Shown one piece after another: positions 1 through 4,359 of a stretch of 5,692 nt of DNA (positions are counted from its first letter, which is position 1; every line of letters starts with the position of its first letter). The position numbers and the translations under genes are program-made. Location of the stretch: the NCBI GenBank assembly GCA_031365425.1, contig JANLYB010000020.1, forward strand, positions 1-5,692, given 5' to 3'. The notes under the pieces are model-generated. The model searched no databases. It had not been told where the DNA came from and saw only the letters and a program-made list of their open reading frames with translations. Source of the DNA: JANXVY01 sp031365425. GTDB taxonomy: Bacteria > Pseudomonadota > Alphaproteobacteria > Rhizobiales > Hyphomicrobiaceae.

Positions 1-85
1 GAACTGGGTCAGTTTGGCTGGTTGCGTACGAGCGAAGTATTCATTTTTCTTTGCGCGTGACCGCCCCACCAACCCCACGCGGATT

Positions 86-115
86 CCGAACCCAATAAGT
101 AAGAATTCGGTTCGG
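86..115. repeat. 7-bp inverted repeat
   Basis: CCGAACC at 86-92 and GGTTCGG at 109-115 are perfect reverse complements around a 16-nt AT-rich loop. There is no following T-run on either strand, so it is not a standard terminator. It could be a protein-binding palindrome or chance; support is weak. Confidence 0.25.
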
Positions 116-237
116 TATGGCCGTCAGCTGGCCCGAATCGCATTGCAGTGGTTGAGTCCACAACGTCCGGAAACGGATCAACTGGACGGGGTCGATGCCC
201 CGCATCGCCAGCGATGACGTGGTCACCGCGCTCGATC

Positions 238-364
238 GCGGGAGAGGTGTGCCGGGCTTGTCCGCAAGGGCTCGCAAGGCAACGGCCTCAGATCCCCATG
301 ATTAAATTCGGCGGGGCCGCCGGGTGGTAAGAACATCATTCAACCATCCGCGGACCTCTCCCGC
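238..364. repeat. 11-bp terminal inverted repeats enclosing about 105 bp
   Basis: GCGGGAGAGGT (238-248) is the exact reverse complement of ACCTCTCCCGC (354-364). The nine-base core CCTCTCCCG occurs again at 724-732. Inside lies a small perfect hairpin, CGGCGG/CCGCCG at 309-322. This core is of a kind often seen in short interspersed palindromes of proteobacteria (recalled, not searched). I infer either a miniature non-coding element or two half-palindromes of one repeat family. No target-site duplication is evident, so mobility is unproven. Confidence 0.35.
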
Positions 365-482
365 AGACCCTCGTTTTTATAACTCCGAGCCCGGTGGGTT
401 GCGGAGGGATTGGCGCTTTCCCGCGACGTATCACCCCCACCTAGACTGTTTCCGTTTTGGATTGAAGCACCTCATCCGCTTC

Positions 483-533
483 ATGGCCGCCGTCTCGGCC
501 AAGGGCCCAGCTACGCTCGGCGGAGGCGGCCAT
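483..533. repeat. 9-bp inverted repeat with 33-nt interior
   Basis: ATGGCCGCC (483-491) and GGCGGCCAT (525-533) are perfect reverse complements. Just before it, TGAAGC (463-468) pairs with GCTTCA (478-483). Together they form a palindrome-rich block immediately before the much stronger hairpin at 565-603. No coding function is visible. Confidence 0.4.
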
Positions 534-564
534 CCAGGGCAACAAACTCAGGCCCATCCGTGCG

Positions 565-603
565 GCTCCTTGATGGCCGGGTCACGCCCGGCCATCAAGG
601 AGC
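565..603. repeat. Perfect 17-bp palindromic hairpin, REP-like
   Basis: The arms 565-581 and 587-603 are perfect 17-bp reverse complements (GCTCCTTGATGGCCGGG on the left) around the loop TCACG. Translated, it reads DGRVTPGH on one frame and MAGSRPAIK on another. These are close to the DGRVKPGH and MAGLDPAI strings that recur as spurious peptides in alphaproteobacterial genomes because of a common REP-type palindrome (recalled from experience). No T-run follows on either strand, so a classical intrinsic terminator is unlikely, although so stable an RNA hairpin could protect a 3' end. Confidence 0.75.
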
Positions 604-723
604 TGGGGGGAGGCTTTGATTCAATCGAAGCTTGAAAGACCCTAGCAGCGCCTAATGAGCTGAACGGCACAATCGTGCGGGTCGTTGGGACTGCGATGCG
701 CCGCTCACTCAAGAGCGCGCCGT

Positions 724-749
724 CCTCTCCCGTTGAAGTGGGAGGGAAG
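724..749. repeat. Short REP-like palindrome of the CCTCTCCCG type
   Basis: CTCCC (727-731) pairs with GGGAG (740-744). The left half, CCTCTCCCG (724-732), is identical to 355-363 and is the reverse complement of 239-247. It looks like a worn copy of the same palindrome family, running straight into the G-rich tract at 753-781. Confidence 0.35.
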
Positions 750-752
750 TGA

Positions 753-781
753 GGGGGGCGGGGTTAGGGCGGAGGGAGGGG
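753..781 (+). other. Putative G-quadruplex-forming tract
   Basis: Five runs of three or more G lie within 29 bases: 753-758, 760-763, 767-769, 774-776 and 778-781. The gaps are 1, 3, 4 and 1 nt. This satisfies the usual G4 motif (four G-runs of at least three with loops of 1 to 7 nt). It sits on the plus strand, the template strand for the leftward atp operon, 12 bases past the T-run end of the terminator. Folding in the cell is inferred, not shown. Confidence 0.6.
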
Positions 782-792
782 AGCTTGGGCGC

Positions 793-821
793 AAAAAAAA
801 CGCCGCGCGGGGCGCGGCGTT
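793..821 (-). terminator. Intrinsic terminator of the atpIBEF'F operon
   Basis: Read on the minus strand, the sequence forms a stem of AACGCCGCGC paired with GCGCGGCGTT (plus-strand arms 799-808 and 812-821) with a three-base loop. A run of T follows at once (eight A on the plus strand, 793-800, two of them part of the stem). This is a textbook rho-independent terminator. It lies 70 nt past the atpF stop codon, so the operon's 3' untranslated region contains the palindrome at 849-882. Confidence 0.93.
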
Positions 822-848
822 GGGATGGGGAAGAACGAGTGGCCCTGG

Positions 849-882
849 TCCCGGATCTGCGCTGCGCTTCGCCCGGGATGAC
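849..882. repeat. REP-like palindrome in the atp 3' untranslated region
   Basis: TCCCGG (849-854) pairs with CCGGGA (873-878) around an interior that itself holds GCGC pairs (859-862 and 864-867), giving a cruciform-prone element ending in TGAC. Its spurious translation, SALRFARDD, is a string I recognise from interspersed repeats of alphaproteobacteria (recalled, not searched). It lies between the atpF stop codon and the terminator and may stabilise the transcript end or be a neutral insertion. Confidence 0.6.
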
Positions 883-891
883 AAGTGGCGA

Positions 892-1383
892 TCAGTTCAG
901 CTTTGTCTTGAGGTCGGCGATGCTGGCGTCGATGAGGGATGAGGCGGTGGCACCGGAGGCTTTGCCAGCGAGGATCTTGGCGGAGGCTGCGAGTGCGCTG
1001 TCGACCGCGAGGCTGCGGACCTCGGCGATGGCCTGGGCTTCGGCGCGGGCGATCTTTTCTTCGGCGAGTTTGGTGCGGCGCTCGAGCTGCTCGGCCATCG
1101 ACTTGCGGGTTTCGGCGGCCAGGCTTTCGGCTTCGCGCTTGGCGTTGTCGATGATGGCCTTTGCTTCGGTTTCGGCTTCGCGCTGCTTCTTCTGGTAGTC
1201 GGCGAGCAGGGCTTGAGCTTCTTCACGCAGGCGGCGGGCTTCGTCCAGTTCGTTGCGGATCGTTTCGGCGCGGCCATCGAGGGCCTTGCCGATCTGGCTG
1301 GGGACGCCGGCTTTCCAGATCATGGCGCAGAAGATCAGAAAAGCGACCAGCACCCAGTATTCGGGGTTGTGAATCCAATCCAT
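892..1383 (-). CDS. atpF: F1F0-ATP synthase subunit b
   Basis: 163-residue subunit b, half of the b/b' peripheral stalk that holds F1 stationary against the rotating c ring. The N-terminus is short (MDWIHNPEYW) and leads into one membrane helix at about residues 9-25. From about 35 to 140 it is an Ala/Glu/Lys/Arg-rich amphipathic helix with the b-type right-handed coiled-coil look. The length fits the family. The ATG is preceded by GGGGG eight bases upstream, inside the end of atpF'. Only 3 nt separate it from the atpF' stop codon, which suggests translational coupling and roughly equal output of b and b'. It is the last gene of the operon, followed by the terminator at 793-821. Not the b' paralogue, because it lacks that protein's hydrophilic N-terminal extension and FPPF motif. 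Confidence 0.95.
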   Translation of the reverse strand: MDWIHNPEYWVLVAFLIFCAMIWKAGVPSQIGKALDGRAETIRNELDEARRLREEAQALLADYQKKQREAETEAKAIIDNAKREAESLAAETRKSMAEQLERRTKLAEEKIARAEAQAIAEVRSLAVDSALAASAKILAGKASGATASSLIDASIADLKTKLN

Positions 1384-1386
1384 GGC

Positions 1387-1935
1387 CTATTCCCCCGCTG
1401 CCGGCGCAAGTGCGCGCTTGATTTCTTCGGCTGTCGCGTCCTGGCCGATCAGGCGGCTGACGATGGCGGACGCGGTACTCGCTGCGATGTCGGTCACGCT
1501 CGCGAGCGCCTTGTTCTTGGTGGCCGTGATGCGGGCTTCGGCGTCCGCGATCTTGGCGTTCATTTTGGCGTCGATGGCAGCTTTGTCTTTGTCGACTTCG
1601 GCCGTCAGCTTGGCGCGGGTCTCTTTAGCGATGGAGTTGGCGTTGCCTTTGGCGTCAGCGAGGGCCTGTTCGTAGGTCGCGAGCGCTTTGTCGGTCTCGC
1701 CCTTGAGGCGTTCGGCGGCGTCGAGGTCCCGCTTGATGCGATTGGCGCGTTCTTCAAGAACGTCGGCGATGCGCGGCAAGGCTTTGCGCGACATGATGAG
1801 GTAAAGCGCGGTGAAGGTCAGCGCCAGCCAGACAAGCTGGGGCGCGAAGGTTGCGGGGTTGAAGGGCGGGAAGTTGCCGCCCGCTTCGCCGCCATGGGCT
1901 TGCGTTCCTGTCGTTGTTTCTGGATTGCCAGCCAT
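1387..1935 (-). CDS. atpF': F1F0-ATP synthase subunit b'
   Basis: 182-residue b' subunit (also written atpX, atpG or atpF2), partner of b in the heterodimeric peripheral stalk found in alphaproteobacteria, cyanobacteria and chloroplasts. Residues 1-20 form a Gly/Thr-rich hydrophilic tail. Then comes FPPFNPATFAPQLVWLALTF, the b'-type entry into a membrane helix at about 30-49. Residues 55-165 are a long charged Ala-rich helix for dimerisation, and the C-terminus (ATAEEIKRAL) is amphipathic. The start ATG has GAGG seven bases upstream (1943-1946 on the plus strand). The stop TAG lies 3 nt before the atpF start. A 97-nt gap with a strong hairpin separates it from atpE. A large open frame antisense to this gene (1213-1962 plus) is taken as spurious. 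Confidence 0.94.
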   Translation of the reverse strand: MAGNPETTTGTQAHGGEAGGNFPPFNPATFAPQLVWLALTFTALYLIMSRKALPRIADVLEERANRIKRDLDAAERLKGETDKALATYEQALADAKGNANSIAKETRAKLTAEVDKDKAAIDAKMNAKIADAEARITATKNKALASVTDIAASTASAIVSRLIGQDATAEEIKRALAPAAGE

Positions 1936-1980
1936 CGGCTAACCTCGTTTGAGCGCAAATGAAAATTGAAACGAGCGCGA

Positions 1981-2009
1981 GGTGTTTCGACCCCAAGGAT
2001 CAAAACACC
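1981..2009 (-). promoter_or_regulatory. Intercistronic stem-loop between atpE and atpF'
   Basis: In the atp mRNA (minus strand), GGTGTTTTGATCC (plus 2009-1997) pairs with GGGTCGAAACACC (plus 1993-1981) over 13 base pairs, two of them G-U wobbles, with a three-base UUG loop. It starts 23 nt after the atpE stop codon. No T-run follows, so it is unlikely to be a full terminator. I infer a processing or stabilising hairpin at the 3' end of an atpE-containing mRNA, or a partial attenuator. Either would favour c over b and b', matching the many c copies per enzyme. Confidence 0.65.
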
Positions 2010-2032
2010 CCACGAAAGTGGCGAACGCGAAA

Positions 2033-2293
2033 TCAGACCGCGAACAGGAGCAGAAGCGCGATCAGCAGCGAGAAGATGCCGAGAGCTTCCGTGAGGGCGA
2101 AGCCGAGAAGCAGGGTGCCGCGCTGGCCGTCAGCAGCCGAAGGATTGCGAAGCGCGCCCGAAAGGAACTGGCCGAACAGGTTGCCGAGGCCGATGCCAGC
2201 GCCAGCCTTGCCGAGGCAGGCGATGCCAGCGCCGATGTACTTTGCAGCAACAGCGGTCTGCTTGGCAACGTCGAGGGAAGTGGGGTCAGCCAT
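2033..2293 (-). CDS. atpE: F1F0-ATP synthase subunit c
   Basis: 86-residue proteolipid subunit c, which oligomerises into the proton-driven rotor ring. A hydrophilic N-terminus (residues 1-16) is followed by helix 1 (about 18-46) with the glycine-rich packing motif GAGIGLG (31-37). The polar loop is RNPSAADGQ (49-57), and helix 2 (about 60-84) carries the proton-binding Glu69 in LTEALGIFSLL, which aligns with E. coli Asp61. Arg58 aligns with E. coli Arg50. Two features stand out. The N-terminus is about ten residues longer than common 75-residue homologues. Lys29 lies inside helix 1, where E. coli has Ala21 and the alphaproteobacterial homologues I recall have a hydrophobic residue. The start is fixed by a strong AAGGAG (2300-2305) six bases upstream. 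No Na+ signature (a Gln in helix 1) is present, so it is probably proton-coupled. Confidence 0.96.
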   Translation of the reverse strand: MADPTSLDVAKQTAVAAKYIGAGIACLGKAGAGIGLGNLFGQFLSGALRNPSAADGQRGTLLLGFALTEALGIFSLLIALLLLFAV

Positions 2294-2299
2294 AGTCGT

Positions 2300-2305
2300 C
2301 TCCTT
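2300..2305 (-). promoter_or_regulatory. Strong Shine-Dalgarno site of atpE
   Basis: The minus strand reads AAGGAG, then six bases, then ATG. This is the closest match to consensus of the five F0 genes; the others have GGGGG, GAGG or AGGGG. High initiation on atpE fits the need for many c subunits per complex. Confidence 0.85.
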
Positions 2306-2347
2306 GGGGTTGATTTCTGAGTGTTTGAAAGGGCGGGTTGAAAGCGG

Positions 2348-3118
2348 TCAGTGCGCGCCGTGGACGGCGTCGTTGAGGTAGATGCAGGTCAGGACCGCGA
2401 ACACGTAGGCTTGCAGAACGGCGACCAGAACTTCGAGGGCGGTCAGGGCGATGGTCAGCGCCATCGGCAGGGGTGAGAGCAGGCCCCAGACACCAGCGGC
2501 GAGAAGCGTGCCGACGAAGCCGGCGAAGATTTTGAGAGCGATGTGGCCTGCCAGCATGTTGGCGAAGAGACGAACCGAGAGGCTGATCGGGCGCGAAATG
2601 AACGAGATGATTTCGATCGGGACCAGGATCAGCAGCATGTACCAGGGCACGCCCGAGGGTACGAACAGCATGAAGAAGTGGAGGCCGTGTGCATAGAGCC
2701 CGTAAGCGATGACAATGCCGATCACGAGAAGGGCTAAGGCCGCGGTGACGGCCAAGCTCGACGTAACGGTGAAGGTGACGCCCGGGATCGGGATCATGCC
2801 GAGGACGTTCAGCACCAGCACGAAAATGAACAGCGAGAACACGAGGGGGAAGAACTTCATGCCCTCATCGCCGACGTTCTCTCGAACAGTGTCGGCCACG
2901 AATTTGTAAACGAGTTCGGCAATCGACTGCATGCGGCCGGGAACGAGCGAACCGGTGCGCATGGCCGAGATCAGGAACGTGCTGATGATGCCGAGCGCAA
3001 GAACCATGTAGAGCGACGAGTTCGTGAACGAGGCGTCGATACCAAACAGCTTGAGCGGAATCAGCTGGTTGATTTCGAACTGATGGATTGGGCTATGCCC
3101 TTCGTGAGCGGCTGCCAC
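2348..3118 (-). CDS. atpB: F1F0-ATP synthase subunit a
   Basis: 256-residue subunit a, the membrane stator that forms the two proton half-channels against the c ring. Hydrophobic segments lie at about 34-52, 88-110, 116-139, 155-173, 185-213 and 217-247. The hallmark SRPISLSVRLFANMLAGH (175-192) holds the essential Arg183, equivalent to E. coli Arg210, with Asn187 matching Asn214. His192 sits where E. coli has Glu219, and Glu229 sits where E. coli has His245. This reciprocal swap is known from mitochondrial and related enzymes. Gln236 matches Gln252. The start codon is GTG, with AAGGGGG (3126-3132) seven bases upstream. The gene lies 116 nt after atpI, behind an unusual U-free leader, and 54 nt before atpE. 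Confidence 0.96.
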   Translation of the reverse strand: MAAAHEGHSPIHQFEINQLIPLKLFGIDASFTNSSLYMVLALGIISTFLISAMRTGSLVPGRMQSIAELVYKFVADTVRENVGDEGMKFFPLVFSLFIFVLVLNVLGMIPIPGVTFTVTSSLAVTAALALLVIGIVIAYGLYAHGLHFFMLFVPSGVPWYMLLILVPIEIISFISRPISLSVRLFANMLAGHIALKIFAGFVGTLLAAGVWGLLSPLPMALTIALTALEVLVAVLQAYVFAVLTCIYLNDAVHGAH

Positions 3119-3125
3119 CGTTCGT

Positions 3126-3132
3126 CCCCCTT
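3126..3132 (-). promoter_or_regulatory. Shine-Dalgarno site fixing the GTG start of atpB
   Basis: The minus strand reads AAGGGGG, seven bases, then GTG. No in-frame ATG with a better site lies nearby. The resulting N-terminus (MAAAHEGHSPIHQFEI) matches the usual His-rich start of alphaproteobacterial subunit a, so the GTG is accepted as the start. Confidence 0.75.
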
Positions 3133-3134
3133 AA

Positions 3135-3201
3135 GGTTTCGTCGTCTTGGTTTCGGCGTCGTTCGTCCGGCGTCGTCTGTCGTCTTGTTCGTTTTCGTCG
3201 C
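3135..3201 (-). promoter_or_regulatory. U-free, ACGA-repeat leader of atpB
   Basis: For 67 bases the plus strand has no A, so the atp mRNA has no U here. The tetranucleotide ACGA occurs eight times in the mRNA sense, with a ninth just before the GTG (3122-3125). An RNA that lacks U, with C as the only partner for G and no partner for A, should be weakly structured. I infer an open ribosome-loading leader for atpB; a protein- or RNA-binding role is possible but unsupported. Confidence 0.4.
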
Positions 3202-3234
3202 AAAATTCTACTTAGATATTAGTCGTCACCACTC

Positions 3235-3663
3235 TCAATCGTCTTCGTCGTCGCGAACGGCAGGTCCAGCTTTCGGATTGCTTGGACCCGTCTTCATCGA
3301 CGTGCCAGCCCGAACAATGTTGACCATACCGGCGGCTGCGCCAAGCAAAAATAGTACGATGAAGAACGCAGGCCACGTTCCCAACGCTTTATCAATCAAC
3401 CAGCCAAGCCCGGCTCCGACAATTACTCCACCGACCAATTCGGTGGAAATGCGCAAGGCTTTACCCATCGCGTTGCCGTTTTCCGCGCTACCGGCGGTGG
3501 ACGGGGCCGCTTTGGGAAGAGACGTGCTGTGGCTTTTGGCTGAATCCAGCCGCTTGCCGAGCGCGTCTGCCCGCTGTTTGAAGGCTTCCCGCTCTTCAGG
3601 GGTAAGATCGCCGCGTCCTGCGCCCGATTCACCCCCGTTGGGTGGTGTTTGCGAAGCGGCCAT
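3235..3663 (-). CDS. atpI: ATP synthase accessory protein AtpI (AtpZ/AtpI family)
   Basis: 142-residue first gene of the F0 operon. AtpI-type proteins are thought to assist c-ring assembly or ion supply and are not part of the finished enzyme. Residues 1-70 are hydrophilic and low in complexity (Gly/Ser/Pro-rich, with a charged helix about 21-45). Two membrane helices follow, at about 76-91 (VGGVIVGAGLGWLIDK with the family's GLGWLID signature) and 98-117. The tail is acidic (RDDEDD). The two-helix core and gene position identify it; the long N-terminus is typical of alphaproteobacterial versions. The ATG has only a modest AGGGG site nine bases upstream (3673-3677). A promoter lies about 50 bases before the gene. 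The 116-nt gap to atpB is long for an operon, but no terminator is visible there. Confidence 0.9.
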   Translation of the reverse strand: MAASQTPPNGGESGAGRGDLTPEEREAFKQRADALGKRLDSAKSHSTSLPKAAPSTAGSAENGNAMGKALRISTELVGGVIVGAGLGWLIDKALGTWPAFFIVLFLLGAAAGMVNIVRAGTSMKTGPSNPKAGPAVRDDEDD

Positions 3664-3714
3664 GGCGTTTAACCCCTAGTCCGGAATGGGATGGGTGGTT
3701 CAAAGAGTTGGCGT

Positions 3715-3743
3715 TTCATAGTCAGCACCTGCGGGGGTGTCAA
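3715..3743 (-). promoter_or_regulatory. Near-consensus sigma70-type promoter of the atp operon
   Basis: On the minus strand a perfect -35 hexamer TTGACA (plus 3738-3743) is followed by exactly 17 bp and the -10 hexamer TATGAA (plus 3715-3720). Transcription should start near 3708, giving a leader of about 45 nt before atpI. Such a strong match suits the constitutive, high expression expected of ATP synthase. It is identified by sequence alone. Confidence 0.8.
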
Positions 3744-3840
3744 GAAACGCGCCGCAGACGACCGGCTTGCCGGGTATGGCGAAACCGCGCAGGGGATGGT
3801 TTGGAGGGGGTAAACCTTGCCGGATTTCTGACTTCCTTGG

Positions 3841-3860
3841 ATCCCAGCCTTCGCTGGGAT
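3841..3860. repeat. REP-like palindrome in the divergent control region
   Basis: ATCCCAGC (3841-3848) and GCTGGGAT (3853-3860) are perfect reverse complements around CTTC. On the minus strand the element and its flank translate as PVIPAKAGIQG, a spurious peptide I recognise from a widespread proteobacterial interspersed repeat. It lies between the atp promoter and apaG. It may be a neutral insertion, or it may insulate the two divergent promoters; no T-run makes it a terminator. Confidence 0.7.
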
Positions 3861-3891
3861 AACGGGGAGGGGCTGTTCCATGCATCATGAA

Positions 3892-3920
3892 TTGCCGAAA
3901 GGGTGGCATGGGCTTACAGT
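3892..3920 (+). promoter_or_regulatory. Possible promoter of apaG-argE
   Basis: TTGCCG (3892-3897), a 17-bp spacer and TACAGT (3915-3920) form a moderate -35/-10 pair. The predicted start near 3927 leaves about 26 nt before the apaG ATG chosen here. It is the best rightward candidate seen in 3664-3952, but each hexamer has two mismatches, so support is limited. Confidence 0.35.
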
Positions 3921-3944
3921 TGCGGCTTCGAAGCGCAACCCTTC

Positions 3945-3949
3945 AGGAA
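3945..3949 (+). promoter_or_regulatory. Shine-Dalgarno site deciding the apaG start
   Basis: AGGAA ends three bases before the ATG at 3953 (AGGA ends four bases before it). The spacing is short, but the start gives the N-terminus MYEAVTRGIRVRVTP that the ApaG family shares. In-frame ATGs at 3887 and 3908 would add residues unlike the family. Confidence 0.55.
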
Positions 3950-3952
3950 CAC

Positions 3953-4345
3953 ATGTACGAAGCTGTTACGCGCGGGATCCGGGTTCGCGTTACGCCGACC
4001 TATCTCGAGGACCGTTCGACCCCGGCCGACAGTTATTTTTTCTGGGCCTATACGGTCGATATTTTCAATGAGGGCGGCGAGCCGGTGCAGTTGCGCTCGC
4101 GGGTGTGGAAAATTGTGGACGGCGCCGGGCATATGGAAGAAGTGCGGGGGCCGGGCGTTGTTGGACAGACTCCGCTGATCGGACCGGGCGAGAGTTTCAA
4201 CTACACCTCGGGATGTCCGCTGAAAACGCCGTCGGGGATCATGTCGGGCAGCTATCAGATGGCGAATTCTTCTGGATCCATGTTCGACATCGCAATCCCG
4301 GCCTTTTCACTTGATAGCCCTTACGCTATCCGCAGTTTAAATTAA
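3953..4345 (+). CDS. apaG: ApaG domain protein (DUF525)
   Basis: 130 residues, the normal length of stand-alone ApaG, a fibronectin-III-like beta-sandwich protein. In enterobacteria it has been tied to Co2+ resistance and Mg2+ efflux (CorD) and sits near apaH; its molecular role remains unclear. Visible family signatures are WAYTVDIFNEGGEPVQLRSR (31-50), the glycine motif RGPGVVG (65-71), PGESFNYTSGCPL (78-90), SGIMSGSYQM (94-103) and the end FDIAIPAFSLDSP (111-123). Start choice rests on the family N-terminus. It is transcribed divergently from the atp operon and lies 14 nt before argE, so the two are probably one transcript. No apaH or rsmA neighbour is present here. Confidence 0.93.
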   Translation: MYEAVTRGIRVRVTPTYLEDRSTPADSYFFWAYTVDIFNEGGEPVQLRSRVWKIVDGAGHMEEVRGPGVVGQTPLIGPGESFNYTSGCPLKTPSGIMSGSYQMANSSGSMFDIAIPAFSLDSPYAIRSLN

Positions 4346-4359
4346 GCAGAACAGATCCT

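Larger units (their letters stand above)
1..891. other. Gene-free, palindrome-rich region downstream of the F0 operon
   Basis: No coding sequence here can be supported. Short open frames exist on both strands (for example 14-217 plus and 41-277 minus), but none shows a recognisable domain and they overlap palindromes. I found no tRNA, rRNA or transposase fragment by eye. The region contains several inverted repeats (listed separately), a G-quadruplex motif and the atp operon terminator. The interspersed repeats suggest an intergenic sink for REP-like elements. An eroded pseudogene, or the tail of a gene entering from the left, cannot be excluded without a database search. Confidence 0.6.

Noticed and set aside
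2..217. Plus-strand frame open from the window edge, possibly the end of an upstream gene
   Set aside because: Third-position GC is low for this genome and no motif is recognisable; a chance open frame is more likely.
41..277. 78-codon minus-strand frame with a GAGG eight bases before its ATG
   Set aside because: The ribosome site is plausible, but the protein matches no family I know and the frame crosses palindromes. A homology search with hits in relatives would revive it.
324..635. 103-codon plus-strand frame in the repeat region
   Set aside because: Its second half is simply the translation of the palindromes at 483-533 and 565-603 (MAGSRPAIK), and no domain is visible.
1213..1962. 249-codon open frame on the plus strand
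   Set aside because: It is antisense to the well-supported atpF and atpF' genes. Its protein is low-complexity (Gly/Phe/Val/Asp-rich) with no family signature, as expected from the opposite strand of GC-rich coding DNA.
3119..3234. Internal promoter in the atpI-atpB gap (TAATAT-like string)
   Set aside because: No -35 hexamer at a suitable distance was found, so the AT-rich patch alone is not enough.
3887..3952. Upstream in-frame starts for apaG (3887 or 3908)
   Set aside because: They add 22 or 15 residues not found in ApaG, and one overlaps the proposed promoter. The start at 3953 gives the family N-terminus.
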